A stretch of DNA of 45,224 bases, taken from the NCBI GenBank assembly GCA_903934795.1, contig CAIZPE010000122.1, positions 1-45,224 of the forward strand. The letters are read 5' to 3'. Made by a program: the position numbers and the translations under genes. This DNA is from an uncultured bacterium. GTDB lineage: Bacteria; Pseudomonadota; Gammaproteobacteria; Burkholderiales; Burkholderiaceae_E. Below, piece by piece: positions 37,914-45,224 of the stretch; the stretch's first letter is position 1; every line of letters starts with the position of its first letter. The notes beneath the pieces are model-generated. The model saw only the letters and a program-made list of their open reading frames with translations, was not told the origin of the DNA and made no database searches.

Positions 37914-38405
37914 ATGATGCCACCGGCCCCCCTGGAGCGACTCGCCAGACTCTGCAGCATCATCGGCGGCCTGATCATGATCGCGCTGATGCTGATGACC
38001 TGCTACAGCGTGATCGGCCGCAATTTCTTCGGAAAGGCGCTGATCGGTGACTTCGAACTCACCGCCATCGGATCGGGCAGCGCCATCGCCTTCTTCATGC
38101 CGCTGTGCCAGCTGCGGCGGGGCAACATCATCGTCGACTTCTTCACCACCCGGTGCAGCGACCTCACCCGTCACCGGCTCGATCGGGCGGGTGATCTGCT
38201 GATGGCCGTCATCTTCCTGCTGATCGCCTGGCGCTGCGGCGTGGCTGCGCTCGGCGCCAAGGAGAACATGGGTGCATCGATGCTGCTCGGCTTCCCGGAC
38301 TGGATCGTGCTGACCAGCATGTGCCTGCCGTTGGCGCTGGCCGGGGTGATCGCCGGCACGCAGGCCCTCGGCCAGCTCGCAGCCGACACGCAGGAGGCGC
38401 GATGA
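37914..38405 (+). CDS. TRAP transporter small permease (DctQ family)
   Basis: Small membrane subunit, 163 aa with four predicted transmembrane helices (for example CSIIGGLIMIALMLMTCYSV and LMAVIFLLIAWRCGVAAL). The NFFGKALIGDFELTAIGSGS region and the FPDWIVLTSMCLPLALAG end are typical. Of two adjacent ATGs the first (37914) is used here. It overlaps dctM by ATGA. No substrate-binding protein gene is next to it; the only DctP in the window is at 21.2-22.2 kb. Confidence 0.92.
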   Translation: MMPPAPLERLARLCSIIGGLIMIALMLMTCYSVIGRNFFGKALIGDFELTAIGSGSAIAFFMPLCQLRRGNIIVDFFTTRCSDLTRHRLDRAGDLLMAVIFLLIAWRCGVAALGAKENMGASMLLGFPDWIVLTSMCLPLALAGVIAGTQALGQLAADTQEAR

Positions 38406-39718
38406 GTCCGGTCCAGCTCGCCCTGCTGATCTTCGGCCTGATGCTGGCCCTGATGGTGCTGCGTGTGCCCATCGCAGGCGCCATGTTCATCGCCGGCGCG
38501 GCCGGCTTCGTGCTGCAGTCGGGCCTCTCGCCCTTCATCAACTTCATCAACAACCTGGCCTTTGCGCGTCTGGCCAACTACGACCTCTCGGTGATTCCGC
38601 TGTTCATCCTGATGGGGCACTTCGCCACCCAGGGCGGCATCAGCAAGGCGCTGTTCCGCTTCGCCGCCGCGGTCATGGGCCGGTTCAAGGGTGGCCTGGC
38701 CATGAGCGCCGTGCTGGCCTGCGCGGCCTTCGGCGCAATCTGCGGCTCGTCGGTGGCCACGGCCGCCACGATCACCGGCGTGGCCCTGCCCGAGATGAAG
38801 CGCCATGGTTACTCCGGGCGGCTCTCCACCGGCACGCTGGCTGCCGGGGGCACGCTGGGCATCCTGATCCCGCCTTCGGTGCCACTGGTGATCTACGCCA
38901 TCCTGACCGAGCAGAACATCGCGAAGCTGTTTGCGGCGGCGATGCTCCCCGGGGTCATCGCCATGACCGGCTACATGATCGCGATCGCGATCTATGTCCG
39001 CCTGGTGCCGGGTCACGCCCCGGAGCGCGAGGAAGTCGAGAAGCTCACCTTCGAGTCGCTCAAGGGCATCCTGCCCATCGCCACCATCTTCATCGTCGTC
39101 TTCGGTGGCATCTATGCCGGCTTCTTCACGCCGACCGAGGGTGCCGCGGTGGGCGCCACCTCCACCTTTCTGGCGGCGCTGCTCAAGGGCGAGCTGAACA
39201 AGGCGAAGTTCCTGGAATGCTTCCACGCCACGGCGCTGAGTTCGGCCATGATCTTCATGATCTTCATGGGCGCCGATGTGATGAACGCCGCCCTGGCGCG
39301 CACCCAGGTGCCAGCCCAGCTCGCCGAGATGGTGGTGAGCCTGAATCTGGCGCCGCTCATGGTGGTGGGCGGCATCCTGCTGCTCTATGTGGTGCTGGGT
39401 GCGGTGATGGACGAGCTGTCGATGCTGCTGCTCACCATCCCCATCTTCTTCCCCATCATCATGAAGCTGAACCTGGGGATGACCCCGGAACACACCGCAA
39501 TCTGGTTCGGCATCATGGTGCTCATGACGGTGGGCTTCGGCATGCTCGCGCCCCCGGTGGGCCTGAATGTCTATGTGGTCAACGGCATGGCCAAGGACGT
39601 GCCGCTGAGCGAGAGCTACAAGGGCATCACGCCTTTCCTGATCAGCGATACCCTGCGCACCCTGCTGCTGCTGTTCTTTCCGGGCATCAGCCTGTACCTG
39701 ATCCGGTATCTGACCTGA
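38402..39718 (+). CDS. TRAP transporter large permease (DctM family)
   Basis: Ion-coupled transport subunit, 438 aa with about 12 hydrophobic segments, usual length. Typical features are RVPIAGAMFIAGAAGFVL, the signature region AAFGAICGSSVATAATITGV, GTLAAGGTLGILIPPSVPLV and FTPTEGAAVGATSTFLAALL, with the mirrored GFGMLAPPVGLNVYVVNGMA near the end. It forms a complete membrane unit with DctQ but needs a periplasmic receptor encoded elsewhere. Confidence 0.95.
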   Translation: MSPVQLALLIFGLMLALMVLRVPIAGAMFIAGAAGFVLQSGLSPFINFINNLAFARLANYDLSVIPLFILMGHFATQGGISKALFRFAAAVMGRFKGGLAMSAVLACAAFGAICGSSVATAATITGVALPEMKRHGYSGRLSTGTLAAGGTLGILIPPSVPLVIYAILTEQNIAKLFAAAMLPGVIAMTGYMIAIAIYVRLVPGHAPEREEVEKLTFESLKGILPIATIFIVVFGGIYAGFFTPTEGAAVGATSTFLAALLKGELNKAKFLECFHATALSSAMIFMIFMGADVMNAALARTQVPAQLAEMVVSLNLAPLMVVGGILLLYVVLGAVMDELSMLLLTIPIFFPIIMKLNLGMTPEHTAIWFGIMVLMTVGFGMLAPPVGLNVYVVNGMAKDVPLSESYKGITPFLISDTLRTLLLLFFPGISLYLIRYLT

Positions 39719-39770
39719 GCGCCGGCAGCGAGCGAGCCGCAGCACTGGCTGCCACACGGAGATCGCCACC

Positions 39771-40421
39771 ATGAGAGCCCTGCTGAGCACCCTCCTGCTG
39801 GCCCTGATTCCGTTCGGAGCGGCGGCCATCGAAGAGCCCGACTACGAGGTCATCCAGCAGCTCGACGGTGCCGAGGTGCGGAAGTACGCGGCCTATGTGG
39901 TGGCGCAGGTCAGGGTCTCGGGCCCGGCCGAGCGCGCCGGCAACGAGGCCTTCCCCATCCTGGCCGGCTACATCTTCGGCAGGAACAAGGGTGCCCGCAA
40001 GCTCGAGATGACGGCACCCGTGACGCAGGCTGCCGTCCCCGTCCGCATGGACATGACAGCCCCGGTCACGCAGTCACCCTCCCCCGGCGGTTTCGTGGTG
40101 CAGTTCGTGCTGCCGAAAACCGTCACGCTGGCGTCGGCGCCCGAACCGCTCGACCCCCGTGTTGAGCTGCGGGAGATGCCCGGGAAACGGATCGCGGCAA
40201 TCCGCTACTCGGGGTTCTGGACCCAGGACAATCACGACACGCATCTCGCCCGGCTCCGGGCCGCGCTCGGTGCGGCTCGTCTGCAGCCCGTGGGCGAACC
40301 GACCCTCGCGCGCTACAACCCGCCGTTCACCCCCTGGTTCCTGCGCCGCAACGAGATCTGGCTGGAGATCGAAGGCAGCACCGAGCCGGCAGCGGCCGGG
40401 TCCGGGAAGGGTCGCGATTGA
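39771..40421 (+). CDS. SOUL-family haem-binding protein, probably exported
   Basis: 216 aa. A short signal peptide (ALLSTLLLALIPFGAAA) precedes the SOUL/HBP domain: EEPDYEVIQQLDGAEVRKYA, AYIFGRNKGA-like core (YIFGRNKGARKLEMTAPVTQ), a second DMTAPVTQ, and YSGFWTQDNHDTHLARLRAA through LARYNPPFTPWFLRRNEIWL. The paired MTAPVTQ stretches are normal for bacterial SOUL proteins. The family binds haem or porphyrins in some members; bacterial roles are poorly defined. It lies between dctM (52-base gap) and the LLM operon (66-base gap). Confidence 0.92.
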   Translation: MRALLSTLLLALIPFGAAAIEEPDYEVIQQLDGAEVRKYAAYVVAQVRVSGPAERAGNEAFPILAGYIFGRNKGARKLEMTAPVTQAAVPVRMDMTAPVTQSPSPGGFVVQFVLPKTVTLASAPEPLDPRVELREMPGKRIAAIRYSGFWTQDNHDTHLARLRAALGAARLQPVGEPTLARYNPPFTPWFLRRNEIWLEIEGSTEPAAAGSGKGRD

Positions 40422-40474
40422 AGTGCCAGGGGATGACCGCACGCCTCCTGGACGCAGCCTGAGACTCGCCGACT

Positions 40475-40482
40475 GAAGGAGG
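40475..40482 (+). promoter_or_regulatory. Strong ribosome binding site for a GTG start
   Basis: GAAGGAGG ends five bases before the GTG at 40488. It fixes the start of the LLM flavin monooxygenase gene and marks the beginning of the three-gene coupled unit. Confidence 0.75.
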
Positions 40483-40487
40483 CCATC

Positions 40488-41567
40488 GTGCCCGTACGCA
40501 TCATCGGAATGATCGGCGTCGATCCGCCGAAGGGGAACACCCTGCATGTGATCGCCGGCGGCATCTCGCCGGGCTTTCTGGCCGAGTTCGCGCAGGCTCA
40601 TGAGGACGCCGGCTTCGACCTGGTGCTGGTGGGCTACTACTCGAGCTCGGCCGAAGGCTTCGGCGTGGCCGCCCATGCGGCAGCGCACACCCGGCGGCTG
40701 GGCTTTCTGATTGCCCACCGACCGGGCGTGCTGGTGCCCACGCTGGCCGCGCGCACGGTGTCCACCTTCGACGCGCTCTGGGGCGGGCGACTGGCGCTGC
40801 ACATCATCGCCGGGGTCACCGACGAAGACATGCAGCGTGACGGCGACTTCACGCCCAAGGAGGAGCGCTATCAGCGCGCGACCGAATACCTCGCCGTGAT
40901 GCGCAAGGTCTGGACCGCGCAGACGCCCTTCGACCATGAAGGGCGCTTCTACCGGTTCACCGATGTGCGCAGCGACGCGCGGCCGCTGCAAAAGCCCTAT
41001 CCCCCGCTCTTCTTCGGCGGGTCGTCGGAGGGCGCGCTGGTCATGGGCGCGGCGCACTGCGATGTGTTCGCGATGTACGGCGAGCCGCTGGCCGAGACCG
41101 AGCAGCGCATGAACGACTTCCGCCGCCGCGTGGCCGCGCTGGGGCGCCCCGCACCGGGCTTCAACATGTCGTTTCGACCGATCATCGCGCCCACCGAGGG
41201 CGAGGCCTGGGACAAGGCCGCGAAGGTGCTGCAGGACCTGAAGGACGGTGGCGCGCTGCCCACCCGCGCGCTCGATGCCTCGGCCGAGCGGCTGGTGGAC
41301 ATCGCCTCGCGCGGCGACGTGCACGACGAGCGCCTGTGGATGCCGGTGGCAGCGCTCGCCGGCGGCCGCGGCAACTCCACCTGCCTGGTGGGCACCCCCG
41401 AGCAGGTGGCGCAGGCGATGCTGCGCTACTACCGCCTGGGGATCCACTCCTTCCTCATCCGCGGCTTCGATCCGGTGAACGACGTGACCGATTTCGGGCG
41501 GGAGCTGATTCCTCGGCTGCGGCTGGGGGCGCGAGAGGTGGATGCGACGATGGGATCGAGAGCATGA
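40488..41567 (+). CDS. LLM-class flavin-dependent monooxygenase (SsuD-like)
   Basis: 359 aa, luciferase-like TIM-barrel flavoenzyme that uses FMNH2 supplied by a separate reductase. Similarity to alkanesulfonate and related monooxygenases: FLAEFAQAHEDAGFDLVLVG YYSS region, LGFLIAHRPGVLVPTLAART, LALHIIAGVTDEDMQRDGDF, ERYQRATEYLAVMRKVWT and PYPPLFFGGSSEGALVMGAA. The C-terminal ALAGGRGNSTCLVGTPEQVA is also typical. It is coupled by ATGA to the hydrolase gene. No sulfonate transporter or ssuE is near, so a sulfonate substrate should not be assumed; the electron source may be the FAD protein two genes down. Confidence 0.92.
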   Translation: MPVRIIGMIGVDPPKGNTLHVIAGGISPGFLAEFAQAHEDAGFDLVLVGYYSSSAEGFGVAAHAAAHTRRLGFLIAHRPGVLVPTLAARTVSTFDALWGGRLALHIIAGVTDEDMQRDGDFTPKEERYQRATEYLAVMRKVWTAQTPFDHEGRFYRFTDVRSDARPLQKPYPPLFFGGSSEGALVMGAAHCDVFAMYGEPLAETEQRMNDFRRRVAALGRPAPGFNMSFRPIIAPTEGEAWDKAAKVLQDLKDGGALPTRALDASAERLVDIASRGDVHDERLWMPVAALAGGRGNSTCLVGTPEQVAQAMLRYYRLGIHSFLIRGFDPVNDVTDFGRELIPRLRLGAREVDATMGSRA

Positions 41568-42628
41568 AACATTCGATCACCCAGCACAGCTTCACCTCGT
41601 CCCGTCACACCACGGCCTATCTCGCCTGCGGCGCCAAAGCCGCGCCACTGATGATCTTCGTGCACGGCTGGCCCGAGCTTTCGCTCTCGTGGCGCCATCA
41701 GCTCCCGGTCTTCGCCAACCTGGGCTTTCGCTGCATCGCGCCCGACATGCGCGGCTATGGCCGATCGAGCACCTACCAGCGCCACGAAGACTACGCGCAG
41801 TCGCTGATCGTCACCGACATGCTCGAGTTGCTGGCATCGCTCGGCCGCGAGCGCGCGGTCTGGATCGGTCACGACTGGGGCGGCCCCGTCGTCTGGAACA
41901 TCGCCTCGCATCATCCGGAGGCCTGTGTCGGTGTCGCAAGCCTGTGCGTGCCCTACCTCGCCGACGGATTCAGCGTCGTCAATCTCGCGCCGCTGGTCGA
42001 TCGCCGGCTCTATCCCGAGAACCGCTACCCCGTCGGCCAGTGGGACTATCAGCTCTTCTACGAGGAAAGCTTCGACACCGCCCGCAAGGGTTTCGAGGCG
42101 AACATCCGGAATGTGGTGAAGGCGCTGTTCCGCAAGGGCGATCCGAACGCGGTCGGCCAGCCGAGCCGGCTGGCGTCGGTGCGACAGGCAGGCGGATGGT
42201 TTGGCGCAGGCGCCTGTCCGGATGTGCCGCGCGACCCGGATGTCATCACCGAAGCCGATCTCGATGCCTACACCGAGGCGCTGACGCGCAACGGCTTCTT
42301 CGGACCCGACTCCTGGTACATGAACGGCCCCGCCAATGTCGCCTACGCGCGGACATCGAAGAACGGCGGCAAGCTCAGCATGCCGGTGCTGTTCCTCCAC
42401 GGCGCCTATGACACCACCTGCGAGACGCTGCAATCGGCCCTCGCCGAGCCGATGCGCCGCGACTGCGCGGACCTCACCGAGGTCGTCGTCCGGTCCGGTC
42501 ACTGGATGGCCCAGGAGCAGCCGGTCGCGGTCAACGCGGCGCTGGCGAAATGGCTGGCGGCTCGATTGCCGGCTTACTGGGAAGACGCGCCCTCGGCCCG
42601 ACCATCGGAAGGGAATCCACCGGCATGA
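41564..42628 (+). CDS. Alpha/beta hydrolase, epoxide-hydrolase-like
   Basis: 354 aa. The oxyanion motif HGWPELSLSWRHQL, the DMRGYGRSS strand-turn and the nucleophile elbow GHDWGGPVVW with Asp104 mark an epoxide hydrolase or haloalkane dehalogenase type enzyme rather than a serine hydrolase. HGAYDTTC probably gives the acidic residue and SGHWMAQEQP the catalytic His. A long cap domain (about 150-270, with WYMNGPANVAYARTSKNGGK near its end) may carry the Tyr residues of epoxide hydrolases. Start and stop both overlap neighbours as ATGA, so the gene is locked into the trio. An epoxide or enol ester made by the neighbouring monooxygenase is a natural guess. Confidence 0.9.
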   Translation: MKHSITQHSFTSSRHTTAYLACGAKAAPLMIFVHGWPELSLSWRHQLPVFANLGFRCIAPDMRGYGRSSTYQRHEDYAQSLIVTDMLELLASLGRERAVWIGHDWGGPVVWNIASHHPEACVGVASLCVPYLADGFSVVNLAPLVDRRLYPENRYPVGQWDYQLFYEESFDTARKGFEANIRNVVKALFRKGDPNAVGQPSRLASVRQAGGWFGAGACPDVPRDPDVITEADLDAYTEALTRNGFFGPDSWYMNGPANVAYARTSKNGGKLSMPVLFLHGAYDTTCETLQSALAEPMRRDCADLTEVVVRSGHWMAQEQPVAVNAALAKWLAARLPAYWEDAPSARPSEGNPPA

Positions 42629-44037
42629 GCAAGATCGAGACCGACTACCTGATCGCGGGCGCCGGGGCCGTTGGCCTGGCCTTCGCCGACACGCTGCTCA
42701 GCGAGACCGATGCGGACATCGTCATCGTCGATCGGCACGGGCTGCCCGGGGGCCACTGGAACGACGCGTATCCGTTCGTGGCCCTGCACCAGCCCTCGGC
42801 CTTCTATGGTGTGGCCTCGATGCCGCTGGGCTCAGACCGGGTCGATGCCGGTGGCCTGAACGACGGCTTCCTGGAACTGGCTACGGGCGCCGAGGTCAGC
42901 GCGTATTTCCAGCGGGTGATGCGCGAGCGCCTGCTGGCCAGCGGCCGGGTTCGCTATTACCCCCTGTCCGAACTCGAGCCCGGAACCGACGGCGGCAGCC
43001 ACCGGCTGCGCTCCCTGCTCTCGGGTCAGCAGACCACCGTGCAGGTGCGGCGACGGCTGGTGGATGCGACCTACTACGGGACCACGGTGCCCTCCACCCA
43101 TCGGCCCGCCTTCCCGGTGGCCGACGGCGCATGGCTGGTCACGCCCAACGACCTGCCGCAGTTGTGGAAGCAGTCGAACCGCCTGCCCTCGAATTTCATC
43201 CTCCTGGGCGCCGGAAAGACGGCCATGGATGCGGGTGTCTACCTGCTGCAGAGCGGCGCACCGCCCGATCGTATCCAGTGGGTAAGACCCCGAGACAGCT
43301 GGATGCTCAATCGCCGTGGCACGCAACCGCTGATGGCCTTCCTGGAGGAAGTCATCGCAGGCCAGGCGCTGCAGATGGAAGCCCTGCTGTCGGCCACCGA
43401 TGCCAACGGCTGGTTCGACCAGCTCGAGCAAGGCGGCCAGATGCTGCGGCTCGACCACGCGGTGCGGCCGACGATGTTCCACTACGCGACCATCTCCACG
43501 GGCGAGATCGCGCTGCTGCAGCAGATCACCCGTGTGCTGCGACACGGGCCGGTGAAGGCGATCGAACCTGAGGCGCTGGTGTTTGCCGATGCCCGCGTCA
43601 CGGTGCCGAAAGACAGCCTCTTCATCGACTGCACGGCCCGCGCCGTGACCCGCCGCCCGCCGGTGCCGGTGTATCAGCCACAGCGCATCGTGCTTCAGAT
43701 GACCCGCATCCCACAGCCCGCGTTCAGCGCCGCGCTGGCGGCATGGCTGGAAGCGCATGGCGACAACGACCCCGCACGCAACGCGATGAGCATCCCCGTG
43801 CCGCTGCCCGACAGCGTGGACGATGTGCCGCGCGCCACCATCGTCAACCTGATGAACCAGGGCCGCTGGAACCAGGACCCGCGACTGCGGGCCTGGATAC
43901 GGGCGTGTCGGCTGGACGGGTTCAGCAAGCTGATCGCCTCGGTCGATCCCGCTGATGCGGCAAAGATGGCCGCGCTCGGCCGGCTTCGTCGGGCGGCAGA
44001 GGGCCTGCCGACGGCCGCAGCCCGCTGGATGCGCTGA
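42625..44037 (+). CDS. FAD/NAD(P)-binding oxidoreductase, flavin monooxygenase-like
   Basis: 470 aa. The N-terminal FAD Rossmann motif is YLIAGAGAVGLAFADTLLS, followed by GLPGGHWNDAYPFVALHQPS, which resembles the G-G-x-W region of flavin-containing and Baeyer-Villiger-type monooxygenases. A second dinucleotide site is at FILLGAGKTAMDAGVYLLQS then IQWVRPRDSWMLNR. No further domain is seen. It may be a monooxygenase in its own right or a reductase for the LLM enzyme. Overlaps the hydrolase stop by ATGA. I do not recognise a named member. Confidence 0.85.
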   Translation: MSKIETDYLIAGAGAVGLAFADTLLSETDADIVIVDRHGLPGGHWNDAYPFVALHQPSAFYGVASMPLGSDRVDAGGLNDGFLELATGAEVSAYFQRVMRERLLASGRVRYYPLSELEPGTDGGSHRLRSLLSGQQTTVQVRRRLVDATYYGTTVPSTHRPAFPVADGAWLVTPNDLPQLWKQSNRLPSNFILLGAGKTAMDAGVYLLQSGAPPDRIQWVRPRDSWMLNRRGTQPLMAFLEEVIAGQALQMEALLSATDANGWFDQLEQGGQMLRLDHAVRPTMFHYATISTGEIALLQQITRVLRHGPVKAIEPEALVFADARVTVPKDSLFIDCTARAVTRRPPVPVYQPQRIVLQMTRIPQPAFSAALAAWLEAHGDNDPARNAMSIPVPLPDSVDDVPRATIVNLMNQGRWNQDPRLRAWIRACRLDGFSKLIASVDPADAAKMAALGRLRRAAEGLPTAAARWMR

Positions 44038-44081
44038 GACGAGATCCAAGGAACGACCCACTGGCCTGGCTCGAGGAGAAA

Positions 44082-44507
44082 ATGATGACGCTACGCACCT
44101 TGGCCGCCGCGGCCCTCGTCTCGGCAGTCGCCCTTTCAACGCCCCACGCCTGGGCACAGGACGCCGTGGTCTACCACATCGACGACGCCGCCACGCAGGG
44201 CCTGAAAGGCTTGCGCAATGTGCGCAACCATGTCGACACCGACCCCTCGGCCCGCATCACCGTGGTCACGCACGCCAACGGCGTGGACATGCTGATCGAC
44301 GGCGAGAAACACGCGGGCGGTACCGAGTACGCGCCACTGGTGGCGGCGCTGCGCGCGCGAGGGGTGCGCTTCGAGATCTGCGAGATCACGCTGCGTAACC
44401 GCAACCTGAAGAAGGAACAGTTCATCCAGGAAGCCGAGTTCACGCCCTCGGGCGTGGTGCGCATCGCGAAACTGCAGAAGGAAGGCGCGGCCTACATCAA
44501 GCCCTGA
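44082..44507 (+). CDS. Exported DsrE/DsrF-like protein
   Basis: 141 aa with a Sec signal peptide (TLAAAALVSAVALSTPHAWA). The mature part has the DsrE-like pattern: VVYHIDDAATQGLKGLRNVR, an alpha/beta core ITVVTHANGVDMLIDG, YAPLVAALRARGVRFEICEI and TPSGVVRIAKLQKEGAAYIK at the end. The Cys in FEICEITL corresponds to the reactive position in related sulfur-relay proteins, but exported single-domain members are not characterised. GAGGAG precedes the ATG; the gap to the previous gene is 44 bases. Confidence 0.87.
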   Translation: MMTLRTLAAAALVSAVALSTPHAWAQDAVVYHIDDAATQGLKGLRNVRNHVDTDPSARITVVTHANGVDMLIDGEKHAGGTEYAPLVAALRARGVRFEICEITLRNRNLKKEQFIQEAEFTPSGVVRIAKLQKEGAAYIKP

Positions 44508-44516
44508 GAGCAACCG

Positions 44517-44570
44517 AGGTACCGGGCACGTCCTGGTACCTGTCGCGCTCGAAGCCCGAGCATTGCGGGC
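44517..44570. terminator. Two hairpins between convergent genes
   Basis: AGGTACC (44517-44523) pairs with GGTACCT (44535-44541), a perfect seven-base stem ten bases after the DsrE stop. A second hairpin, GCCCG (44554-44558) with CGGGC (44566-44570), follows. Lying between convergent stop codons, they probably end both transcripts, though no T tract follows either stem. Confidence 0.5.
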
Positions 44571-44598
44571 AGCAGTCGTCGCAAACGCCGAGGCCTCG

Positions 44599-44976
44599 TC
44601 ATCCGGTGGCATCCGATCGGGCTGCAGAGCGCCGCCGCGCGCTCAGGATCACGCCCAGGGTCGTCAGGTGCAGCGCTGCGATAACGAGGTTGCTGATCAC
44701 CACCGGGTTCACGAAGCTGCCCACGGTGAATGGAGTGGTCAACTTGTAGAGCACCTGAACCAGCAGCAAGGGCGCTACGAGCATGGGCTCCCGCGTGAAC
44801 AGCAAGCCCAGCGAAACGACCAGTATTGCGCTGTACACCGACAAGAGAATGCCTCTTGCCGCACTGACGGTACCGTACACATCGCCGACCCAGGAAGCAT
44901 CCACGAGCAGACCGACACAGACCGGGATGAGCACCACCACGTTGACCAGAAGAGAGGCCATCGTCATCTTCTGCAT
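44599..44976 (-). CDS. Small four-helix integral membrane protein, unknown function
   Basis: 125 aa from the ATG at 44976 (MQKMTMASLLVNVVV), preceded by AAGAGG on the minus strand; the frame extends to 45081 but that part crosses a hairpin and does not look coding. Four hydrophobic stretches are visible: LLVNVVVLIPVCVGLLV, GILLSVYSAILVVSLGLLF, PMLVAPLLLVQVLYKL and PVVISNLVIAALHLTTLGVI. The tail ARRRSAARSDATG is basic, placing the C-terminus in the cytoplasm. I do not recognise the family. It is convergent with the DsrE gene. Confidence 0.75.
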   Translation of the reverse strand: MQKMTMASLLVNVVVLIPVCVGLLVDASWVGDVYGTVSAARGILLSVYSAILVVSLGLLFTREPMLVAPLLLVQVLYKLTTPFTVGSFVNPVVISNLVIAALHLTTLGVILSARRRSAARSDATG

Positions 44977-45001
44977 TCGAGCGGCCTCTTGAAGTGGCAC
45001 G

Positions 45002-45037
45002 AAACGCCTGCATCCGCAGATGCGGGCGCAGGCGTTT
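45002..45037. terminator. Nested inverted repeat next to the transposase remnant
   Basis: AAACGCCTGC (45002-45011) pairs perfectly with GCAGGCGTTT (45028-45037), and the loop holds a second pair CCGCA (45014-45018) and TGCGG (45021-45025). The stem begins and ends in A3/T3, so it could act as a weak bidirectional terminator. It separates the small membrane protein from the transposase fragment. Confidence 0.5.
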
Positions 45038-45099
45038 GACGGGGCGTTAAGGGCTGCAGCACCAACTCGATCATGCCCCATAGTGAACCGACCCGGGGC

Positions 45100-45224
45100 G
45101 ATTCAGTGCTGTCGTTCATGGACTTCCCCAAGGAGCACCGGGTGAAGATCCACAGCACGAACGTGCTCGAGCGTCTGAACGGCGAGATCAAGCGAAGATC
45201 CGACGTGGTCGGCATATTCCCGAA
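45100..45224 (+). pseudogene. IS256-family transposase, 5'-truncated remnant (runs to window edge)
   Basis: The frame reads DSVLSFMDFPKEHRVKIHST then NVLERLNGEIKRRSDVVGIF and PN at the end of the window. FPKEHRxKIxSTNxLERLN and GEIKRRxDVVGIFPN are the hallmark of the C-terminal third of IS256 (Mutator-like) transposases. Upstream of 45100 similarity stops: the few codons back to the nearest in-frame start (ATG at 45073, MPHSEPTRG) do not resemble the family, so more than half of the gene is missing. The 3' part may continue beyond the window. This is the only mobile-element trace I found. Confidence 0.85.

Noticed and set aside
38171-39829. A 552-codon minus-strand frame opposite dctM
   Set aside because: It is antisense to a conserved TRAP permease and has low-complexity His/Gln/Asp/Glu composition.
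40000-40075. Duplicated MTAPVTQ segment in the SOUL protein as a possible internal duplication
   Set aside because: Paired MTAPV stretches are a normal feature of bacterial SOUL-family proteins.

Overview
This is a GC-rich window, almost fully coding on both strands, with very short intergenic gaps and many ATGA/GTGA stop-start overlaps. Gene content (three LIV-type branched-chain/aromatic-acid ABC transporters, TRAP transporter genes, protocatechuate and 4-hydroxybenzoate catabolism, CoA ligases, short-chain dehydrogenases) suggests a metabolically versatile soil or water proteobacterium, most likely a betaproteobacterium of the Burkholderiales. That assignment is inference from gene content and base composition; no rRNA or other marker gene is present.

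Layout. 1-5.1 kb (minus): a type I secretion operon, TolC-like outer membrane channel, LapB-type ABC exporter and HlyD-type adaptor; the secreted substrate is not in the window. 5.3-6.4 kb (minus): a lone Rieske oxygenase alpha subunit. 6.6-7.3 kb (plus): a TetR regulator. 7.5-15.0 kb (plus): LIV operon 1 (livHMGF, acyl-CoA ligase, binding protein, SDR). The promoters of the Rieske gene and LIV operon 1 flank the TetR gene and share one sequence block, so these units probably form one regulon. 15.1-15.8 kb (minus): a second SDR. 16.1-21.1 kb (plus): LIV operon 2 (binding protein, livHMGF, CIA30-domain protein). 21.2-22.2 kb (minus): an orphan TRAP binding protein, divergent from 22.3-26.3 kb (plus) pcaB-pcaH-pcaG-pobA. 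26.4-29.4 kb (plus): photolyase, Rid-family protein and DUF2817 protein. 29.4-36.6 kb (minus): LIV operon 3 (livH, a livM-livG fusion, livF, Tat-type binding protein, CoA ligase, VOC-fold protein). 36.8-37.7 kb (minus): a secreted phosphoesterase. 37.9-39.7 kb (plus): TRAP dctQM without a binding protein. 39.8-44.5 kb (plus): SOUL protein, then a tightly coupled trio of LLM flavin monooxygenase, epoxide-hydrolase-like enzyme and FAD/NAD(P) oxidoreductase, then an exported DsrE-like protein. 44.6-45.0 kb (minus): a small membrane protein. 45.1 kb to the end: a 5'-truncated IS256-family transposase.

How it works together. The recurring pattern is import of a carboxylic acid by a LIV or TRAP system, activation by an AMP-forming CoA ligase, and oxidation by a Rieske, SDR or VOC enzyme. 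The recognisable pathway is 4-hydroxybenzoate to protocatechuate (PobA), ring cleavage (PcaGH) and cycloisomerisation (PcaB); the later beta-ketoadipate genes pcaC, pcaD, pcaIJ and pcaF are absent. The substrates of the other modules cannot be told from sequence alone. No intergenic stretch exceeds 300 bases. I saw no tRNA, rRNA or CRISPR array.
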